A DNA stretch of 64,000 nt from Micropterix aruncella (Eukaryota > Arthropoda > Insecta > Lepidoptera > Micropterigidae). Under the pieces are notes generated by a model that was not told where the DNA came from, did not search any database, and saw only the letters and a list, made by a program, of their open reading frames with translations. The position numbers were made by a program, and so were the translations under genes. Where the stretch lies: assembly GCA_944548615.1 (NCBI GenBank), contig OX155963.1, positions 32,252,412 through 32,316,411 on the forward strand, in the 5' to 3' direction. This document shows positions 63,925 to 64,000 of this stretch, in pieces (position 1 is the first letter of the stretch; the number at the start of each line of letters is the position of its first letter).

Positions 63925-64000
63925 CTGTAAAGTTAAACATTATTTTAATTAGTGTATAATGGTGAGAAGATAAAAATGATGAAACTCTCACAAAAACATT

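Overview
This window is eukaryotic nuclear DNA and most likely from an insect. It is AT-rich, its genes are split by GT-AG introns, and more than half of it is transposon-derived. The order of insect cannot be fixed from the sequence. The insect assignment rests on the closest match of the encoded GBF1 (the Gartenzwerg type, with the Sec7 motif 2 form LNMDQHN) and on the mix of transposons: Jockey/CR1-like, RTE-like, R2-like, piggyBac-like, pogo, hAT, Helitron and tRNA-SINE.

Only one host gene is evident: the minus-strand ortholog of the Golgi Arf guanine-nucleotide exchange factor GBF1 (Drosophila garz). I trace 23 coding exons from 63924 down to the stop codon at 2849. Every junction is GT-AG, all splice phases match, and the joined length (5,207 nt) leaves exactly 1,734 codons plus a stop after the first split codon. 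The exons cover the region between the DCB and HUS domains, HUS, Sec7, the HDS domains and a proline-rich C-terminal tail. The N-terminal DCB part lies beyond the right edge. The gene therefore spans more than 61 kb for about 5.2 kb of coding sequence.

The introns are dense with mobile DNA. From left to right: downstream flank with retroposon tails and a piggyBac-like MITE (1-2848); last exon; a nearly complete R2-like retrotransposon with a restriction-like endonuclease (3.8-7.2 kb); RTE and SINE fragments; a 6.26-kb tandem satellite of 216-bp units (12262-18525), continuous with a deleted mariner-like transposase relic; PIF/Harbinger-like and hAT-like MITEs and a 5S rRNA-like sequence (18.7-23 kb); pogo-like and Helitron-like elements (24.4-25.9 kb); a hAT relic with a perfect 8-bp target duplication (29.4 kb); several Jockey/CR1-like relics; six to seven copies of an unfamiliar GC-rich 600-700-bp retroposon; a four-level nest at 44.8-46.3 kb; a Jockey/CR1-like reverse transcriptase at 46.3-47.5 kb; and a second, younger R2-like copy with an uninterrupted C-terminal half (60.1-62.1 kb).

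No bacterial, CRISPR or operon-type features are present. The strongest candidates for something new are the transposase-derived intronic satellite and the GC-rich retroposon family, which has target duplications of variable length but no A-tail.
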